Under the pieces are notes generated by a model. It did not search any database and had not been told where the DNA came from. It saw only the letters and a list, made by a program, of their open reading frames with translations. Position numbers and translations under genes: made by a program. A DNA stretch of 64,000 nt from contig JAPOSR010000041.1 of the NCBI GenBank assembly GCA_026709625.1, positions 19,732-83,731 of the forward strand, given 5' to 3'. Origin of the DNA: Chloroflexota bacterium (lineage in GTDB: Bacteria > Chloroflexota > Anaerolineae > Aggregatilineales > Phototrophicaceae). This document shows positions 8,786 through 17,245 of the stretch, piece after piece; position 1 is the stretch's first letter, and the number at the start of each line of letters is the position of its first letter.

Positions 8786-9403
8786 ATGGCAGTCAGCGAG
8801 TTGCCGCGCGTCAAAACAAAGACCTATACCATCGATGATGTCTGGGCTATGGAATGCGACCCCGTCAACGAAGGACGCTACTTCTATCTGATTGACGGGG
8901 AATTGCTTGAGGAGCCCATGCCAAATTGGACTCACGCTAAATTGGCGATGCTAATCGGCCATCTTTTGCTGAGCTATGTCAGACCTCGCAAACTCGGCGA
9001 GGTTACAGTCGAACCAGGCATGCATCCTCAACATTCCCGGCACACGCTGCTTATGCCTGATATTGCCTTCCTTCGCTATGACCGACTGCCCGACTCGCCA
9101 CCTGAAGTCTATATGCCTACCATGCCCGATATCGCTGTTGAGATCAAATCCCCCAGCAACAGCATGGCGCAGCTGCGGCGAAAAGCGCGCACTTATCTAC
9201 AGCATGGCGCGACACTCGTGTGGCTGGTCTTGCCCGAGCAGAGCGCAGTCGAAGAATGGCAGGTGGGTGATGATGAGAAATTGCGGCGCAGGCTTGTCGA
9301 ACGCGCCGGAGCGCTGGAAGGCGGGACGGCTCTGCCCGGCTTTGAACTCAAACTGAGTCTGCTTTTTCCACCAGACGACAACGGAGAAGACCATGCCAGT
9401 TGA
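8786..9403 (+). CDS. Uma2 family (DUF820) putative endonuclease, copy 2
   Basis: This is a tandem duplicate of the preceding gene, with the same start context and the same motifs (FYLIDGELLEE, MPDIAF, PDIAVEIKSPS with the ExK residues). The first 150 or so bases and the last 230 or so are almost identical to copy 1, while the central part, which includes the surface between the two catalytic segments, differs clearly. Its end overlaps the OsmC gene by 11 bases, suggesting translational coupling. Substrate and biological role are unknown. Confidence 0.9.
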   Translation: MAVSELPRVKTKTYTIDDVWAMECDPVNEGRYFYLIDGELLEEPMPNWTHAKLAMLIGHLLLSYVRPRKLGEVTVEPGMHPQHSRHTLLMPDIAFLRYDRLPDSPPEVYMPTMPDIAVEIKSPSNSMAQLRRKARTYLQHGATLVWLVLPEQSAVEEWQVGDDEKLRRRLVERAGALEGGTALPGFELKLSLLFPPDDNGEDHAS

Positions 9404-9818
9404 AATCACTTTGGGCGAGGGAACACGCGCGACAATCCGCATCCGCAGACACGAATGGCATGCCGACGAGCCTCTGGAAGCTGGCGGCAGCGACACCGGA
9501 CCCACACCCGGCGAGATGATGCTGGGCGCGCTCGGCTCGTGCATGGCCATCACTTGCCGCCTCTATGCCGAGCGCAAAGGCTGGGATTTGCAAGGGGTGG
9601 ATGTGGCGCTGGATTATGAGCGCTTCCGCGGACGCGACTATCCCGCGCACACCGGCGATGATCTGTTTGTGCACGAAATCCGCGAGGCGCTGGTTTTCCG
9701 TGGCGATCTGGATGAGAAGCAGCTGGCGCGGCTGCGCGATATTGCCAGCAAATGCCCGGTGCACCGACTGTTAGACTATCCAACCTATTTTGTCAATCTT
9801 GCGCTGGGCGAAGAATAG
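9393..9818 (+). CDS. OsmC family peroxide-reducing protein
   Basis: OsmC/Ohr proteins reduce organic peroxides through two redox cysteines. Both are visible here: GSCMAIT near residue 50 and SKCPVHRLL near residue 123. The 141 residues match the OsmC branch (YhfA-like). GGAG six bases before ATG 9393 supports the start, which lies inside the end of the upstream Uma2 gene. The physiological thiol donor cannot be predicted. Confidence 0.9.
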   Translation: MPVEITLGEGTRATIRIRRHEWHADEPLEAGGSDTGPTPGEMMLGALGSCMAITCRLYAERKGWDLQGVDVALDYERFRGRDYPAHTGDDLFVHEIREALVFRGDLDEKQLARLRDIASKCPVHRLLDYPTYFVNLALGEE

Positions 9819-9920
9819 CCGCGCCATTCACATGCTTTGTATGCGCCAGGCGCAAGATAAGATCGTTCAATGCCTGAGCAAGATCAGCCAGCTTGTTGAT
9901 CATCGAGAACCGAGATTGGC

Positions 9921-10448
9921 TCATCTGCGGTGGGCGCGGATCCAACCGCCGCGTATAAACTCGGAATGTTCCACCGTCACAAAAGCATCTGGCTTGATCG
10001 TGTGAATGATGCGGATGACCTGCGGCAAGTCGCGCCGATGCGCAATGATGCGCAGTTCTTCGACCTCGCCATGCGCGCCCTTGCCCATGATCTCAGTCAC
10101 GCCATGCCCAGCCTCGCGCAGCGCCAAGGCCATGGCCTGCGCTGTTTCGCGCGAGGCGATGGCGGTTATGCATTCGTAGGCTTTGACAAAGCGGTTTTCC
10201 ACCTGTACGCCGACGAGACCGCCAACCGCGAAACCCAGCACATAAGCCACCAGCTTGGGCAAATTCTCCAGATCGGTAATAACTTGACCAGCCGTATACG
10301 CAAAGAGCAGCGACTCCAACGAAGCGAATCCAAAGCTCCAAGCGCGCCGTCCCCGCGAAACCAGGATGAGCCGCACTGTGCCGATCACATTGTTGCCGAC
10401 GCGCAGCAGAAAGATGAAGAGCGGAATCGCTAGCGATTCAATAGGCAT
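9921..10448 (-). CDS. DUF2179 domain (UPF0316-type) membrane protein
   Basis: The protein of 175 residues starts with about three membrane helices (residues 5-85), containing VSRGRRAWSFGFASLES, and ends with a soluble DUF2179-type domain that includes RDLPQVIRIIHTIKPDAFVTVEHSEFIRGG. This combination is that of the UPF0316 family of unknown function. It is transcribed opposite to its neighbours (OsmC and KsgA) and stands alone. The ATG at 10448 is the best start seen. Confidence 0.8.
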   Translation of the reverse strand: MPIESLAIPLFIFLLRVGNNVIGTVRLILVSRGRRAWSFGFASLESLLFAYTAGQVITDLENLPKLVAYVLGFAVGGLVGVQVENRFVKAYECITAIASRETAQAMALALREAGHGVTEIMGKGAHGEVEELRIIAHRRDLPQVIRIIHTIKPDAFVTVEHSEFIRGGWIRAHRR

Positions 10449-10566
10449 GGTGGGCGCATTCGTGCCTGTGCAATGCCCCCAGTGTAGCAGAAACTGAATG
10501 CGCCACAGACACCCGCCCTACCCAGAAGCGCGCGCCTGTGGTCAACTGTTAAGCTGAGGTGAGGCC

Positions 10567-11403
10567 ATGTCGCAGAGCCCAAAAGCGCTGCTTGAACAAT
10601 ATCGGGTGCTGCCCAAAAAGAGCTTGGGCCAGCATTTCATGCACGATCCCGGCACGCTGGCGAAACTGGTCGCGGCTGCCGAAATCACAGCGGCGGACAC
10701 AGTGGTCGAAGTTGGCGCTGGCACCGGCTCGTTGACAGCATGGCTGGCGGCGCAAGCCCGGCAGGTCTATGCCATCGAAGTGGATGCGCGCTTGCAGCCT
10801 GTTCTGGAAGACCGCTTTGACGATGCAGACAATGTCTATCTCGTCTTCGGCGACATCCTCAAGCTGGACATTGCGGCACTGCTGGGCGCGGGCGACTATG
10901 TCGTGGTGGCAAATGTGCCCTATTATATCAGCAGTGCCATCATCTGGCATTTTATCGAGTCGCGATTGCCGCCACGCCGGCTGGCGCTGACCATGCAATA
11001 CGAAGTTGCCGAGCGCATCGCGGGGGCAAAGAGCGCGCAGAACCTGCTATCGATGGCGGCGCAGTTTTATGGAAAGGCGCGCATCATCGGCAAGCTGAGC
11101 CCGGCGGTATTCGTGCCGCGCCCGCGCATCGACAGCGCCATCGTGCGCATCGACACGCATGCTCAGCCACCAGTAGATGTGCCGGGAGCAGCCGCTTTCT
11201 TCCGCGTGCTGCGAGCCGGCTTCAGCCAAAAACGCAAACAGCTGAAGAACTCGCTTGCCAGCGGCTTGAGTATTAAAGCGGCGGCGGCGGGACGTTTGCT
11301 GCGCCAGGCGGATATCGACCCGCAGCGGCGCGCCGAGACCCTGTCGCTGAATGAATGGGCGCGCCTGACGCGAGCAGTTCATGGCGATAAACGCGACTCT
11401 TGA
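10567..11403 (+). CDS. rsmA: 16S rRNA dimethyladenosine transferase KsgA
   Basis: KsgA dimethylates two adjacent adenosines near the 3' end of 16S rRNA during small-subunit assembly. The sequence shows KKSLGQHFMHDP at the N-terminus, the SAM motif VVEVGAGTGSLT near residue 48, and the catalytic NVPYYISS motif near residue 118. The length of 278 residues is normal. GAGGTGAGG precedes the ATG. It is followed in the same direction by msrA. Confidence 0.95.
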   Translation: MSQSPKALLEQYRVLPKKSLGQHFMHDPGTLAKLVAAAEITAADTVVEVGAGTGSLTAWLAAQARQVYAIEVDARLQPVLEDRFDDADNVYLVFGDILKLDIAALLGAGDYVVVANVPYYISSAIIWHFIESRLPPRRLALTMQYEVAERIAGAKSAQNLLSMAAQFYGKARIIGKLSPAVFVPRPRIDSAIVRIDTHAQPPVDVPGAAAFFRVLRAGFSQKRKQLKNSLASGLSIKAAAAGRLLRQADIDPQRRAETLSLNEWARLTRAVHGDKRDS

Positions 11404-11457
11404 CTTATGATGTGGCTATGAACAGGCGAGTTGAACAGGCAGACGGGGAGAAACATA

Positions 11458-11994
11458 ATGAGCGCGGAAATAACGACATTGGGCGGTGGCTGCTTTTGGT
11501 GCATCGAAGCGATTTACAACCAGCTAAACGGAGTTGAGTCGGCGATATCAGGCTATATGGGCGGGCATGTCGAAAACCCAAGCTATGAGCAGGTCTGCGG
11601 CAAGATGACGGGACATGCCGAAGTCGTGCAGGTCACTTTTGACAGCGAGGTGGCGAGTTTTCAAGATATCTTGAATATCTTTTTCACTGTGCATGATCCC
11701 ACCACACCCAACCGGCAGGGGCCAGATATCGGTCCGCAGTATCGCTCTGGCATCTGGTATCACAGCGAGGAGCAGCGAAAAATCGCCGAGGCGACGATCC
11801 AACGGCTTGATGAAGAAGGCATTTATAGCAGCAAGATCGTCACAGAAGTGAGCCCAGCCGGCACATTTTGGGTCGCTGAGGCTTATCATCAGGGCTATTT
11901 CCTCAACAATTCGCGGCAGGGCTACTGCGCTTATGTGGTCGCCCCCAAGGTAGCCAAGTTCCGCAAGCAGTACTTCGACCGCCTCAAAGCTTGA
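11458..11994 (+). CDS. msrA: peptide methionine sulfoxide reductase A
   Basis: MsrA reduces methionine-S-sulfoxide in oxidised proteins. The catalytic cysteine lies in GGGCFWCIEA near residue 14, and the family segments GYMGGHVENPSYEQVC, HDPTTPNRQGPDIGPQYRS and AYHQGYF are present. ATG 11458, with GGGGAG upstream, is preferred over the TTG at 11431 listed in the ORF track. The protein has about 178 residues. It shares a repair and stress theme with the following Hsp20 gene, which lies on the other strand. Confidence 0.96.
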   Translation: MSAEITTLGGGCFWCIEAIYNQLNGVESAISGYMGGHVENPSYEQVCGKMTGHAEVVQVTFDSEVASFQDILNIFFTVHDPTTPNRQGPDIGPQYRSGIWYHSEEQRKIAEATIQRLDEEGIYSSKIVTEVSPAGTFWVAEAYHQGYFLNNSRQGYCAYVVAPKVAKFRKQYFDRLKA

Positions 11995-12060
11995 GCAGGA
12001 GCAAGGCGGTGCCGCGCCTTTCTCAGAAAAAACGGGCGACGCCAGCCTCCTTGGCCAGCA

Positions 12061-12093
12061 AAAAAGTCCCCCCAATGGCGATTGAGGGGACTC
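12061..12093 (-). terminator. rho-independent terminator of the hsp20 gene
   Basis: On the minus strand AGTCCCC pairs with GGGGACT around a loop of about 12 bases and is followed directly by six T residues. It starts 20 bases after the hsp20 stop codon. The plus strand lacks an equivalent T run, so it serves the minus-strand gene best. Confidence 0.85.
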
Positions 12094-12113
12094 CGATTGC
12101 TGGCTGGATGCGG

Positions 12114-12554
12114 CTAGCTCGCGCTGCCCATCGCGCTGACGGGGATCTGCCGCGGGGTGTGCGCCTGGGCCTTGGGCAGGCTGATGATCAGCACGCCGTC
12201 TTCTAGGCTGGCGCTGACAGCGTCGCCATCGACGATGCCCGGGAAGCGCAGGCTGCGGCTGAACTTGCCGGCGCGGCGCTCGCGGATGAGCCACTTGCCG
12301 TCTTCGCTCTGCGGCGCGCTGGTGGTCTCGCCACTGATGGTCAGCACATCTTCGTGAATGCTGACATCGATGTCATCCAACTTGACGCCGGGCAGGTTGG
12401 CTCGCAGTGTATAGTCAAGGGCAGTTTCTTCGACATCCAGCGCCAGCCCCAAGGGGAGGTTGGCGAATTCACTGCGGACTCCCAGATATGGGCGGGCATC
12501 TTGCATCAGGCGGTCAACCATGCGAAAGTAGGGATTGCGTGTGCGGTACAACAT
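12114..12554 (-). CDS. small heat shock protein, Hsp20/alpha-crystallin family
   Basis: This ATP-independent holdase has an alpha-crystallin domain spanning about residues 40-130 (LRANLPGVKLDDIDVSIHEDVLTISGE, and the C-terminal ASLEDGVLIISLPK). The closing QIPV fits the IxI/V-type C-terminal anchor. The 146 residues are typical. GGAG lies eight bases before the ATG and a clear terminator follows the stop. Three copies of a GCGC(N)GCATAA-like motif occur just upstream and might be regulatory; no complete CIRCE element is present. Confidence 0.95.
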   Translation of the reverse strand: MLYRTRNPYFRMVDRLMQDARPYLGVRSEFANLPLGLALDVEETALDYTLRANLPGVKLDDIDVSIHEDVLTISGETTSAPQSEDGKWLIRERRAGKFSRSLRFPGIVDGDAVSASLEDGVLIISLPKAQAHTPRQIPVSAMGSAS

Positions 12555-12600
12555 GATCTTGTCTCCTTCGTTGCTTTCTTAACTTGCACTCAGGATAGAC

Positions 12601-12660
12601 GCGCTGCATAAGAGAAAGAAAAGCGCCGCATAAACACAGCAAAAGAAGCGCATAAGCAAC
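12601..12660. repeat. three short direct repeats upstream of hsp20
   Basis: On the plus strand GCGCTGCATAAG, GCGCCGCATAAA and AGCGCATAAG occur at intervals of roughly two helical turns upstream of the hsp20 start. The spacing suggests a protein-binding array, but no known operator is recognised. Confidence 0.35.
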
Positions 12661-12754
12661 ATGTTAGCGGACAGCGCCAGCGCATATTCAGTTTGGGGAA
12701 GCCGGCGGCATGATGGCGCAGTCATATGATCGAGCAAGGCAGCAGGATGGGACG

Positions 12755-14734
12755 ATGCGCGCGGGCGTGGATATTGGCGGCACTTTCACCGACCTCGTGC
12801 TGAGCGAAGGCGGGCGGCTTTCCATACACAAGCTACTCAGCTCACCGGCAAAACCCGAACGAGCCATGCTGGCTGGCTTGAACAAGCTGGCGCCGGGGGG
12901 CATCGCGGCGCTGCGGCAAGTGGCGCATGGATCGACTGTCGCCACCAATGCCATTTTGGAACGCAAAGGTGCTCGCGCGGCGCTGCTGACGACCGCCGGC
13001 TTTCGTGACCTGCTCTTCATCGGGCGGCAAGACCGACCGGATCTCTATGCTATTCATCCGCGCATCCCGCCACCGCTTATCCCGCGCGAACGCTGCTACG
13101 AAGTACCTGAACGACTCGACTTCCGCGGCGACACGCTGCTGGACCTAGATGAGGCGGCGCTGGAAAATGTGCTGGACGCGGTGGCAGCGCAGAGATGCGA
13201 GGCGATTGCCGTCTGTTTCTTGTTCAGTTATATCAATGCCGCCCACGAGCAACGGGTCAAGCAGCGAATCCTGGCGCGCGGCATCGTCCAACACGACTGG
13301 CAGGTGGTGCTGTCCTCAGAAGCGATGCCAGAATTCCGCGAATACGAACTTGCCAGCACAGTCGCTTTGGAAGCCTATGTGAGACCGGTCATGTCGCGGT
13401 ACATCGGCGTGCTGGAGTCGCGGCTGCCACCCAGCCTGCCCCTGCGAATCATGAAGTCGGACGGCGGCGTGATGCGCGCTGGCCGCGTTCGCCAGCAAGC
13501 CATCCACACAGCGCTCAGCGGGCCAGCCGCCGGCGTGATTGGCGCTTGGCGCCTGGCGCGGGCCGCGGGCTGCCACAAAATCATCACGCTGGATATGGGC
13601 GGCACTTCCACCGATGTCTCGCTGGTGGACGAGCAGCCGGTTCCTCGCCCCGAATCGGCTATCGATGGCCTGCCTCTGCGCGTGCGCATGCTGGATATTG
13701 AAACGATCGGCGCGGGTGGCGGTTCAATCGGGCGCGTGGACGCTGGTGGCGCGCTGCGCGTCGGCCCGCAATCGGCTGGCGCAGACCCGGGACCAGCGGT
13801 CTATGGACGCGGCGGCACGTTGCCCACGCTGAGCGATGCCAATGCGCTGCTGGGACGGCTGGATGCCGACCATGTGCTGGGCGGCGCGCTGGCGCTGGAT
13901 TTGGCGGCTGGTGAACGAGCGCTGGCTGGCTTGGCGCGAACGATCAACCTCAGCCCTCTCGAAGCCGCCAAAGGCGTGATTGACATCGCCACGGTCAACA
14001 TCGACCGCGCTATCCGGCGCGTTTCTGTCGCTCGCGGCCACGACCCGCGCGATTTTACCCTGGTGGCATTTGGCGGCGCTGGACCGCTGCACGCTTGCGA
14101 GGCGGCGGCGCGACTGGAAATCCCGCGGGTGTTGGTGCCGCCGACGCCGGGCGTTTTGTGCGCGCTGGGCTTGCTGCTGGCTGATGTGGCGGTCGAGATC
14201 AGCCGTTCGGTGATGCAAGCGGCCACAGACGACTGCCTGGCTGATTTGCGCGCGACCCAGGATAAGCTGCTGGAACAGGCGGGCAGCGAACTGGCACGCG
14301 AAGGGATTGACGATGCCGAGCGCGTCTTCGCTGTTTCGCTGGATATGCGCTATCAAGGGCAAGCTTACGAGCTGAATATCCCCTACAGCGCCGAGGCCGC
14401 AGACCACTTTCATGCAGCGCACGAAAGAACTTACGGTCATGCCATGCGCTGGCGGACAGTTGAAATTGTCAGCCTGCGCGTCAATGGGCGCGGCATCAGC
14501 GACAAGCCCGAATTTGCCGCGCGTGAAGTCGCGGAGCGCCTGCCTGCGCCGCTCGAGGAGAAGCCTTCGCCGCTGGGTGGCGCGATGACTCTATACAGGC
14601 GCGACATGCTGCTGCCCGGCGCGACCTTTGCGGGCGAGGCGCTGGTCTTGCAACTGGACAGCACTACGTATGTGCCGGCGGGTTGGCAGGCGCGCGTCGA
14701 TAGCTTGGGCAATATGTTGTTGTCGCGCGGCTGA
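12755..14734 (+). CDS. hyuA: hydantoinase/oxoprolinase subunit A (HyuA type)
   Basis: HyuA-type proteins are the ATP-binding subunit of N-methylhydantoinase/5-oxoprolinase-like amidohydrolases (acetophenone carboxylase is also related). The ASKHA nucleotide-binding signature RAGVDIGGTFTDLVL opens the protein, followed by HGSTVATNAILERKG, ITLDMGGTSTDVSLV and FGGAGPLHACEAA. ATG 12755 places the family N-terminus directly at the start, with AGGA upstream; the ORF track starts 15 codons earlier. About 659 residues is the usual length. The partner HyuB gene is not adjacent but lies 6 kb downstream on the same strand. The actual substrate cannot be assigned. Confidence 0.88.
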   Translation: MRAGVDIGGTFTDLVLSEGGRLSIHKLLSSPAKPERAMLAGLNKLAPGGIAALRQVAHGSTVATNAILERKGARAALLTTAGFRDLLFIGRQDRPDLYAIHPRIPPPLIPRERCYEVPERLDFRGDTLLDLDEAALENVLDAVAAQRCEAIAVCFLFSYINAAHEQRVKQRILARGIVQHDWQVVLSSEAMPEFREYELASTVALEAYVRPVMSRYIGVLESRLPPSLPLRIMKSDGGVMRAGRVRQQAIHTALSGPAAGVIGAWRLARAAGCHKIITLDMGGTSTDVSLVDEQPVPRPESAIDGLPLRVRMLDIETIGAGGGSIGRVDAGGALRVGPQSAGADPGPAVYGRGGTLPTLSDANALLGRLDADHVLGGALALDLAAGERALAGLARTINLSPLEAAKGVIDIATVNIDRAIRRVSVARGHDPRDFTLVAFGGAGPLHACEAAARLEIPRVLVPPTPGVLCALGLLLADVAVEISRSVMQAATDDCLADLRATQDKLLEQAGSELAREGIDDAERVFAVSLDMRYQGQAYELNIPYSAEAADHFHAAHERTYGHAMRWRTVEIVSLRVNGRGISDKPEFAAREVAERLPAPLEEKPSPLGGAMTLYRRDMLLPGATFAGEALVLQLDSTTYVPAGWQARVDSLGNMLLSRG

Positions 14735-14739
14735 AGAAC

Positions 14740-15219
14740 TCATGCATAGGCGACCGCTCCTTCAATCTCCACGCACATATTAAAAGGCAGCGCTGCCATG
14801 CCCACTGCCGAGCGAGCATGAGCGCCGCGCTCTGCCCCATAAAGCGCTAAAATCAGCTGCGAACAGCCATTGATGACCGCCGGCTGCTGCGCAAAGTCGG
14901 GCGCGCAGTTGACCATGCCATGCAGCCGCAGCCAATGAGCGACGCGGTCGAGGTCGCCCAGCGCCCGCTTTAAGCTGCCCAGCATAGAAAGTCCCACTGC
15001 CTGGGCGGCCGCGCAGCCAGCTTCGATCGTGACATCAGCGCCCACCTTGCCAAAAGGACCAGCCAGCGAGCCATCGGCCGTCTGAGGACCGTGCCCGGAA
15101 ATATAGGCGATGCCCGCGTGCAAGCGCACAAAGCTCAAAGGCAGCTCAACCCCCGCCGGCGGCAAGACAGGTGGCGGCAGCGCCAAGCCCATTTCGGCTA
15201 ATTTCGCTTCGATTTCCAT
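14740..15219 (-). CDS. RidA/YjgF family protein
   Basis: RidA-family proteins hydrolyse reactive enamine/imine intermediates, although this subgroup is not characterised. The sequence contains FVRLHAGIAYISGHGP, a central alpha-helical segment and a C-terminal RSAVGMAALPFNMCVEIEGAV that corresponds to the family end. The ORF track start (15504) runs through non-homologous sequence; ATG 15219, with GAGG five bases upstream, gives a normal protein of about 159 residues. It is convergent with hyuA and may be coordinated with amino-acid or hydantoin catabolism, an inference from position. Confidence 0.85.
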   Translation of the reverse strand: MEIEAKLAEMGLALPPPVLPPAGVELPLSFVRLHAGIAYISGHGPQTADGSLAGPFGKVGADVTIEAGCAAAQAVGLSMLGSLKRALGDLDRVAHWLRLHGMVNCAPDFAQQPAVINGCSQLILALYGAERGAHARSAVGMAALPFNMCVEIEGAVAYA

Positions 15220-15310
15220 AATTTCCTCGTCAACAGTGGCGAATTTGCTGGATGCCAAGTTATTCGCACTGAGTCGCCCGCATTTCCCCCCAGAAAGAAA
15301 CTGCGGCGGC

Positions 15311-16327
15311 TTAATATCCTTTGGCGCGATCCAGCTGATTGAGGAGCGGACGGTTATCCAGATAGCGGCGCAGATTTTCTTTGAAGACCAGAGCGGCTTT
15401 CTCATGATAATCGCGGGTAAAGCCAGCGATGTGCGGCGTGATGACGACATTGTCCAGCGCCCAAAGCGGACTGGTGCTGGGCAAAGGCTCTTGTTCGAAG
15501 ACATCCAGCGCCGCTCCGCCGATCATTCCCGAAGACAGCGCGTTGATGAGCGCCTGCTCGTCCACCACCGCCCCGCGCGCGACATTCACCAAGATGCCGC
15601 TGGGTTTCATCGCCGCGAAGACCTCGTCGCCGATCAAGCGCTCGGTATCTTTGGTGAGCGGCACAGTGACCACCAGATAATCGCAGTCTTTCGCCATCGA
15701 AGCGACTGTATCGGCAGGATAGATGCGGTCGGGAATGTCGCCACTGGAGTCGCCGGTATTGGGCAGTTGGAAAGCTTTGTCTTCGGCAATATTGCGCAGG
15801 TCGCGCTTCGAAGCCAGCACAGTCATGCCCATCGCCGCGCACAGCCGCGCCAGTTCACGACCGATGCTGCCATAGCCGACGATACCCACAGTCTGCCGCT
15901 CCATATCGACCGGCATAAAGGCTTCTGGCGAATGCTCCAGCCACTCGGCTCTGGATTGCAGATCCAGCGCCATGCGGATTTTGTAATTGAAGATCAGCAT
16001 CATCATCAAACAATAGTGCGCCATATTGGTGGCGTGGATGCCGCTGGTCGAGGTGACGATGATGTCTTCAGCTTGCATGACCGGGTGGCGCAGCGCATGA
16101 TTCAAGCCAGCGGAATTAAGCTGGATCCAGCGCAGCTTGGGGGCTTGCTCGGGATCGGGGAAGTAGCCGGTGGTATAGAGCACTTCGCTGCGGGCGATGG
16201 CCTCGGGCGGGACAACCGGAAAGTGCCGCTCGACTTGCAGGCGCGGCGATATCTCACGCAGTTCCACGAGAATATCATCAGAGAAATCGATGGCAATTGT
16301 GACGACGATGCGCTCGGATTCGGGCAT
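15311..16327 (-). CDS. D-isomer specific 2-hydroxyacid dehydrogenase
   Basis: This NAD(P)-dependent reductase interconverts 2-oxoacids and D-2-hydroxyacids. The Rossmann motif VGIVGYGSIGRELA is central. The catalytic triad is visible as Arg in VNVARGAVVDE, Glu in DVFEQEPL and His in ITPHIAGFT. ATG 16327, with GAGGGGG upstream, is preferred to the extended ORF start at 16498. The protein has about 338 residues. It is divergent from fabI, and a perfect inverted repeat lies in the shared upstream region. Substrate is not predictable from sequence. Confidence 0.9.
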   Translation of the reverse strand: MPESERIVVTIAIDFSDDILVELREISPRLQVERHFPVVPPEAIARSEVLYTTGYFPDPEQAPKLRWIQLNSAGLNHALRHPVMQAEDIIVTSTSGIHATNMAHYCLMMMLIFNYKIRMALDLQSRAEWLEHSPEAFMPVDMERQTVGIVGYGSIGRELARLCAAMGMTVLASKRDLRNIAEDKAFQLPNTGDSSGDIPDRIYPADTVASMAKDCDYLVVTVPLTKDTERLIGDEVFAAMKPSGILVNVARGAVVDEQALINALSSGMIGGAALDVFEQEPLPSTSPLWALDNVVITPHIAGFTRDYHEKAALVFKENLRRYLDNRPLLNQLDRAKGY

Positions 16328-16372
16328 ATGCGCCCCCTCTAGCGGGCTTAGCGGCTCGCGCGCCGATATGGT

Positions 16373-16399
16373 AAAATCGCTGGCGATATGCGCGATTTT
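16373..16399. promoter_or_regulatory. perfect 8-bp inverted repeat between divergent dehydrogenase and fabI
   Basis: AAAATCGC and GCGATTTT are separated by 11 bases in the divergent upstream region, 45 bases before the fabI ATG. It could be an operator for one or both genes or a hairpin in the fabI leader. No T-run follows, so a terminator is unlikely. The regulator is unknown. Confidence 0.4.
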
Positions 16400-16444
16400 A
16401 ACAAGGTCGACAAGTGCTGACAATAGAAACGCGGGGAGAGTTCG

Positions 16445-17245
16445 ATGGGTATGCTGGATGGCAAGGTCGCGTTGGTATTTGGCGTCGCCAACAAACATTC
16501 AATCGGCTGGGGGATTGCGCGCGCCTTGCACCGTGAAGGCGCAACAGTCGCGCTGAGCTATGCCATGGCCAAGCTGGCGCGCCGTGTCAAGCCGCTGGGC
16601 GAAGCGCTTGGCTGCGAGTTGGTGCTGCAAGCCGATGTAGGCGATGCCGACGAGCTGGATGCCGTCTTTGCCGCGGTCGCAGCACAATATGGCAAGCTGG
16701 ATGTGCTGGTGCATTCGGTGGCATTTGCCGAGCGCGATGCCCTCAGTGGCCGTTTTGTTGACCTGCGGCGGGATGCGCTGCTGAGCGCCATCGACATCAG
16801 CGCCGTCAGTTTGATCGAGCTAACGCGCCGCGCCGAACCCCTAATGCGCGGTGGCGGCAGCATCATGAGCCTGACCTACAACGCCTCGCAAAAAGTCATC
16901 CCCAATTACAACGCTATGGCCATCGCCAAAGCCGCGCTGGAGGCGATTACGATGTATCTGGCGGCGGATGTGGGCGGCAGCAAGATCCGCGTCAATGCCA
17001 TCAGCGCTGGCGCAATCAAGACTCTTTCAGCCGGTGGCATCGCCGGCTTCCGCGACCTCTTGAAATACGCCGAGGTCACTTCGCCGATGAACGAGCTGGT
17101 CAGCCAGGACGATGTGGGGGATTTGGCGCTATTCCTGGCGTCAGATTTGTCGCGGCGCATCACCGGCGAAGTCATCTATGTCGATGCCGGTTACAACATT
17201 ATGGGCTATACCGATGTTCATGCGCTGATGAAAGCCGAGGGTTAG
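16445..17245 (+). CDS. fabI: enoyl-[acyl-carrier-protein] reductase (NADH) FabI
   Basis: FabI performs the last reduction of each fatty-acid elongation cycle. The SDR fold starts with VALVFGVANKHSIGWGIA. The FabI-type active site Tyr(x6)Lys appears as NYNAMAIAK near residue 158, with an upstream Tyr in SLTYNASQK. The C-terminal region ITGEVIYVDAGYNIMG is typical. The 266 residues match the family. GGGGAG lies upstream of the ATG. It overlaps the 3' end of the convergent transporter gene by four bases. Confidence 0.95.
   Translation: MGMLDGKVALVFGVANKHSIGWGIARALHREGATVALSYAMAKLARRVKPLGEALGCELVLQADVGDADELDAVFAAVAAQYGKLDVLVHSVAFAERDALSGRFVDLRRDALLSAIDISAVSLIELTRRAEPLMRGGGSIMSLTYNASQKVIPNYNAMAIAKAALEAITMYLAADVGGSKIRVNAISAGAIKTLSAGGIAGFRDLLKYAEVTSPMNELVSQDDVGDLALFLASDLSRRITGEVIYVDAGYNIMGYTDVHALMKAEG

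Noticed and set aside
12570-12600. CIRCE-like element before hsp20
   Set aside because: Only a partial half-site resembling GAGTGC and TTAA is present; the second half with nine-base spacing is missing.
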